From assembly GCA_934555855.1 (NCBI GenBank), contig CAKTFL010000136.1:1-6213 (forward strand): 6,213 nucleotides of DNA, read 5' to 3'. The notes under the pieces were generated by a model. It was not told where the DNA came from, did no database searches, and saw only the letters and a list, made by a program, of their open reading frames with translations. Origin of the DNA: an uncultured Sphingomonas sp. Its GTDB lineage: Bacteria > Pseudomonadota > Alphaproteobacteria > Sphingomonadales > Sphingomonadaceae. This document shows, one piece after another, positions 4,592 to 6,213 of this stretch (its first letter is position 1; the number at the start of each line of letters is the position of its first letter). Position numbers and translations under genes: made by a program.

Positions 4592-5209
4592 TCAGGGCTT
4601 CACCCGCCGGGCGGTGATGATCCTCACCGGAGCAGCCGGCACCTCGCCCTTGAATGCGCCGCGCAGGGTCGCGGTCGGCGACACGGGCGCGTCGAGAATC
4701 TTCGTCACGACGTCCATGCCCTCGACCACCCGGCCGAAAGCGGCATAGCCTAAATTGTCGCCCGGCTTCGACGGGTCCGCGTCGAGCCCCGGCTGGTCGC
4801 CGACCGAGATGGTGAACTCGCCGCGCGCGGTGCCCGGCGCGAGTCGCGCGGTGGAGATGGTGCCGCTGAGATGCCTGATGCCGGTCTGCGTGGTCGGCTC
4901 ATGCCTGACCGGCGGTAGCGACTTTTTCGGATTGCCGTTCAGCCCGAACTGGACGAAGCCGAAATTGGCCTGGACCTTCACGTCGCGGTAGAAATTGGCA
5001 CCATCCAGCCGCTTCGTATCGACATAGCGAAGGAAGTTGGCCGCGCTGATCGGCGCGTGGGCCGTGTCCGCCTCGATCACGATCCGGCCGGCGCTGGTCT
5101 CCAACGCGACACGCGGCAGCAAAGGCGAGACGGTCTCCGTCGCCGTCTGCTGGGCGGCCGCGGGAAGGCTGAGCAGCCCGCAGGCCAGAGCACCGATCCA
5201 CGTCTTCAT
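4592..5209 (-). CDS. periplasmic cyclophilin-type peptidyl-prolyl cis-trans isomerase, divergent
   Basis: A 205-residue exported cyclophilin-fold protein that presumably assists folding in the periplasm. Residues 1-19 form a signal peptide (MKTWIGALACGLLSLPAAA) with likely cleavage before QQ. The domain spans about 32-203: LETSAGRIVIE, ANFLRYVD, ANFYRDVKV, FVQFG, SGTISTARLAPGTA, GYAAFGRVVEGMDVV. Matched to human CypA, catalytic Arg55 is kept as R75 and Gln63 as Q87, but Phe113 becomes T133 and Trp121 becomes G141; Tyr155 replaces His126, as in E. coli PpiA. Activity may therefore be reduced. ATG 5207-5209 is chosen because it starts the signal peptide; GGAGA lies about 10 bases upstream. An ATG at 5225-5227 would add six polar residues. 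It follows the barstar-like gene by 22 bases and is probably in the gatB operon. Confidence 0.9.
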   Translation of the reverse strand: MKTWIGALACGLLSLPAAAQQTATETVSPLLPRVALETSAGRIVIEADTAHAPISAANFLRYVDTKRLDGANFYRDVKVQANFGFVQFGLNGNPKKSLPPVRHEPTTQTGIRHLSGTISTARLAPGTARGEFTISVGDQPGLDADPSKPGDNLGYAAFGRVVEGMDVVTKILDAPVSPTATLRGAFKGEVPAAPVRIITARRVKP

Positions 5210-5231
5210 CACCCGCCCGTCTCCCATGCCG

Positions 5232-5513
5232 TCACTCGAACCGCAGATACACGTCCTGACCGAACTCCGCACGCGCGTCATCGAACACCTGTTCGGCGCG
5301 ACGAATATAGGCCAGCTCTTCGGGCGGCATCCCGGCGCTGTGCCGGACCACAAGCTCGAACGGTGCGGTCAGCGCATTGTTGCCGGCCAAGCTGTCGAAC
5401 AAGGCATCCAGGTTGCCGCCGACCCAATCGGGCGCGCCGAGCCGGGGCAACAGGGCGGCGTAGAAATCGGCACGCGTCCGCCAGTTACTGGCGTCGAGGT
5501 CGATGCGCGTCAC
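5232..5513 (-). CDS. barstar family protein (ribonuclease inhibitor fold), no barnase partner visible
   Basis: A 93-residue protein matching barstar of Bacillus (89-90 residues) along its length. Barstar blocks the active site of the ribonuclease barnase. The signature WVGGNLDALFDSLAG (30-44) corresponds to the YYGENLDALWDCLTG helix of barstar. Barnase-contacting Asp39 is kept (D40), Tyr29 becomes Trp30 and Trp38 becomes Phe39. The end, AEQVFDDARAEFGQDVYLRF, matches the last helix and strand. The start is GTG (5511-5513), 16 bases after the gatB stop, with no in-frame ATG nearby to replace it and only a weak ribosome binding site, so translation is probably coupled to gatB. No ribonuclease toxin gene is seen in the window. 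It may be a housekeeping barstar-like protein or an orphan immunity protein; its partner is unknown. Confidence 0.88.
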   Translation of the reverse strand: MTRIDLDASNWRTRADFYAALLPRLGAPDWVGGNLDALFDSLAGNNALTAPFELVVRHSAGMPPEELAYIRRAEQVFDDARAEFGQDVYLRFE

Positions 5514-5529
5514 CGCCCGGTTCTTTCGA

Positions 5530-6213
5530 TCAACCCAACGCCTTCTTCAGCAGCTCGTTCACCACCGCCGGATTGGCCTTGCCGCCCATCGCCTTCATCG
5601 TCTGGCCGACGAAGAAGCCGAACAGCGCCTCCTTGCCGCCGCGATACTGTTCCAACTGCTTCGGGTTGTTCGCGATCACCTCGGCTACCACCGCCTCGAT
5701 CGCGCCGGTATCGCTGGTCTGCTTGAGCCCGCGCTCCTCGACGATCGCACTTGGCGCCTGGCCGGTTTCCAGCATTACCTCGAACACCTGCTTGGCGAGG
5801 CTGCCCGACAGGGTACCGTCGGCAACCAGTGCGAGCAGCTCGGCGGCCTGTGCGGGGCCGACCGGGCTTTCCGCGATGCCCTTGCCGATACGGTTGAGCG
5901 CGCCGAACAGCTCGGACGCTACCCAGTTGGATGCCTGCACCGGCTGTGCGCCCGCTTCCAGCAGCGCGTCGAACCAGCGTGCCGTCTCCACCTCGGCGGT
6001 CAGCACGCCCGCATTATAGGGCGTGATGCCAACGGCCTCGTAGCGGTGCCGCTTGGCATCGGGCAGCTCTGGCAGGCTGGCGCGGCATTCCTCCAGAAAC
6101 GCCTCGTCCAGCTCCAGCGGCAGCAGGTCGGGGTCCGGGAAGTAGCGATAGTCATGCGCGTCCTCCTTGGAGCGCATCGAGCGGGTCGCGCCGGTGTCCG
6201 GGTTGAACAACCG
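5530..6213 (-). CDS. gatB: Asp-tRNA(Asn)/Glu-tRNA(Gln) amidotransferase subunit B (5' end outside window)
   Basis: GatB is the tRNA-binding kinase/transamidase subunit of GatCAB, which turns Glu-tRNA(Gln) and Asp-tRNA(Asn) into Gln-tRNA and Asn-tRNA in bacteria that lack the matching synthetases. Only the last 227 residues are visible. The fragment opens with the end of the catalytic cradle: TRSMRSKEDAHDYRYFPDPD (fragment residues about 10-29) is the family signature. The helical linker follows, then the YqeY-like tRNA-binding tail (about 80-227), ending GQTMKAMGGKANPAVVNELL and KKALG. The frame runs past the right edge, where the true start must lie; the TTG at 6208-6210 is internal. It leads a same-strand cluster with the barstar-like and cyclophilin genes (gaps of 16 and 22 bases). 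gatA and gatC are expected further upstream. Confidence 0.97.
   Translation of the reverse strand, partial: RLFNPDTGATRSMRSKEDAHDYRYFPDPDLLPLELDEAFLEECRASLPELPDAKRHRYEAVGITPYNAGVLTAEVETARWFDALLEAGAQPVQASNWVASELFGALNRIGKGIAESPVGPAQAAELLALVADGTLSGSLAKQVFEVMLETGQAPSAIVEERGLKQTSDTGAIEAVVAEVIANNPKQLEQYRGGKEALFGFFVGQTMKAMGGKANPAVVNELLKKALG

Noticed and set aside
4485..4753. Two overlapping plus-strand frames over the palindrome and cyclophilin end
   Set aside because: They begin inside the palindromic element and run antisense into the cyclophilin gene, with no domain or ribosome binding site.
5232..5513. Complete barnase-barstar toxin-antitoxin system
   Set aside because: Only the inhibitor-like protein is present; neighbours are gatB and a cyclophilin, neither a ribonuclease.

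Overview
The window is high-GC, densely coded bacterial chromosome. ClpP, trigger factor, GatB and the intergenic repeats all look like those of an alphaproteobacterium of the Sphingomonadales (Sphingomonas or a close relative). That placement rests on protein wording and repeat style recalled from memory, not on a search. Most of it is core genome. I found no phage genes, transposase, CRISPR array or complete toxin-antitoxin system.

Layout, left to right. (1) 1-555, minus: the first 185 codons of clpP, running off the left edge. (2) 556-860: a gene-free leader region with a possible clpP promoter, a small tandem repeat and a REP-like hairpin. (3) 861-1784, minus: a family 2 glycosyltransferase with two C-terminal membrane helices and a near-perfect Shine-Dalgarno. 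It sits between tig and clpP, which are commonly adjacent. (4) 1785-2004: a dispersed-repeat copy and a strong intrinsic terminator for tig. (5) 2005-3732, minus: trigger factor, about 140 residues longer than usual. The extra C-terminus has an alternating histidine tract (13 His in 25 residues) followed by a Lys/Ala/Pro-rich tail. (6) 3791-3875, minus: tRNA-Leu(UAG) with encoded CCA and a recognisable promoter, only 58 bases ahead of tig. (7) 3993-4359, plus: two tiny coupled genes for a proline-rich and an acidic, probably disordered protein. (8) 4360-4591: a hairpin-plus-T-run terminator, then a roughly 131-base imperfect palindrome resembling a MITE or REPIN, between convergent units. (9) 4592-6213, minus: a tight gatB, barstar-like, periplasmic cyclophilin cluster, with gatB cut by the right edge.

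Functionally the left two thirds is a protein-quality-control neighbourhood: trigger factor handles nascent chains and ClpP degrades proteins. tRNA-Leu probably supplies the promoter for, or shares a transcript with, tig. The right part joins tRNA-dependent amidation (GatB) to an orphan barstar-fold protein and a divergent secreted prolyl isomerase. The items most worth a second look are the histidine-rich trigger factor tail, the palindromic element at 4441-4571, the orphan barstar, the cyclophilin with altered active-site positions, and the tiny gene pair.
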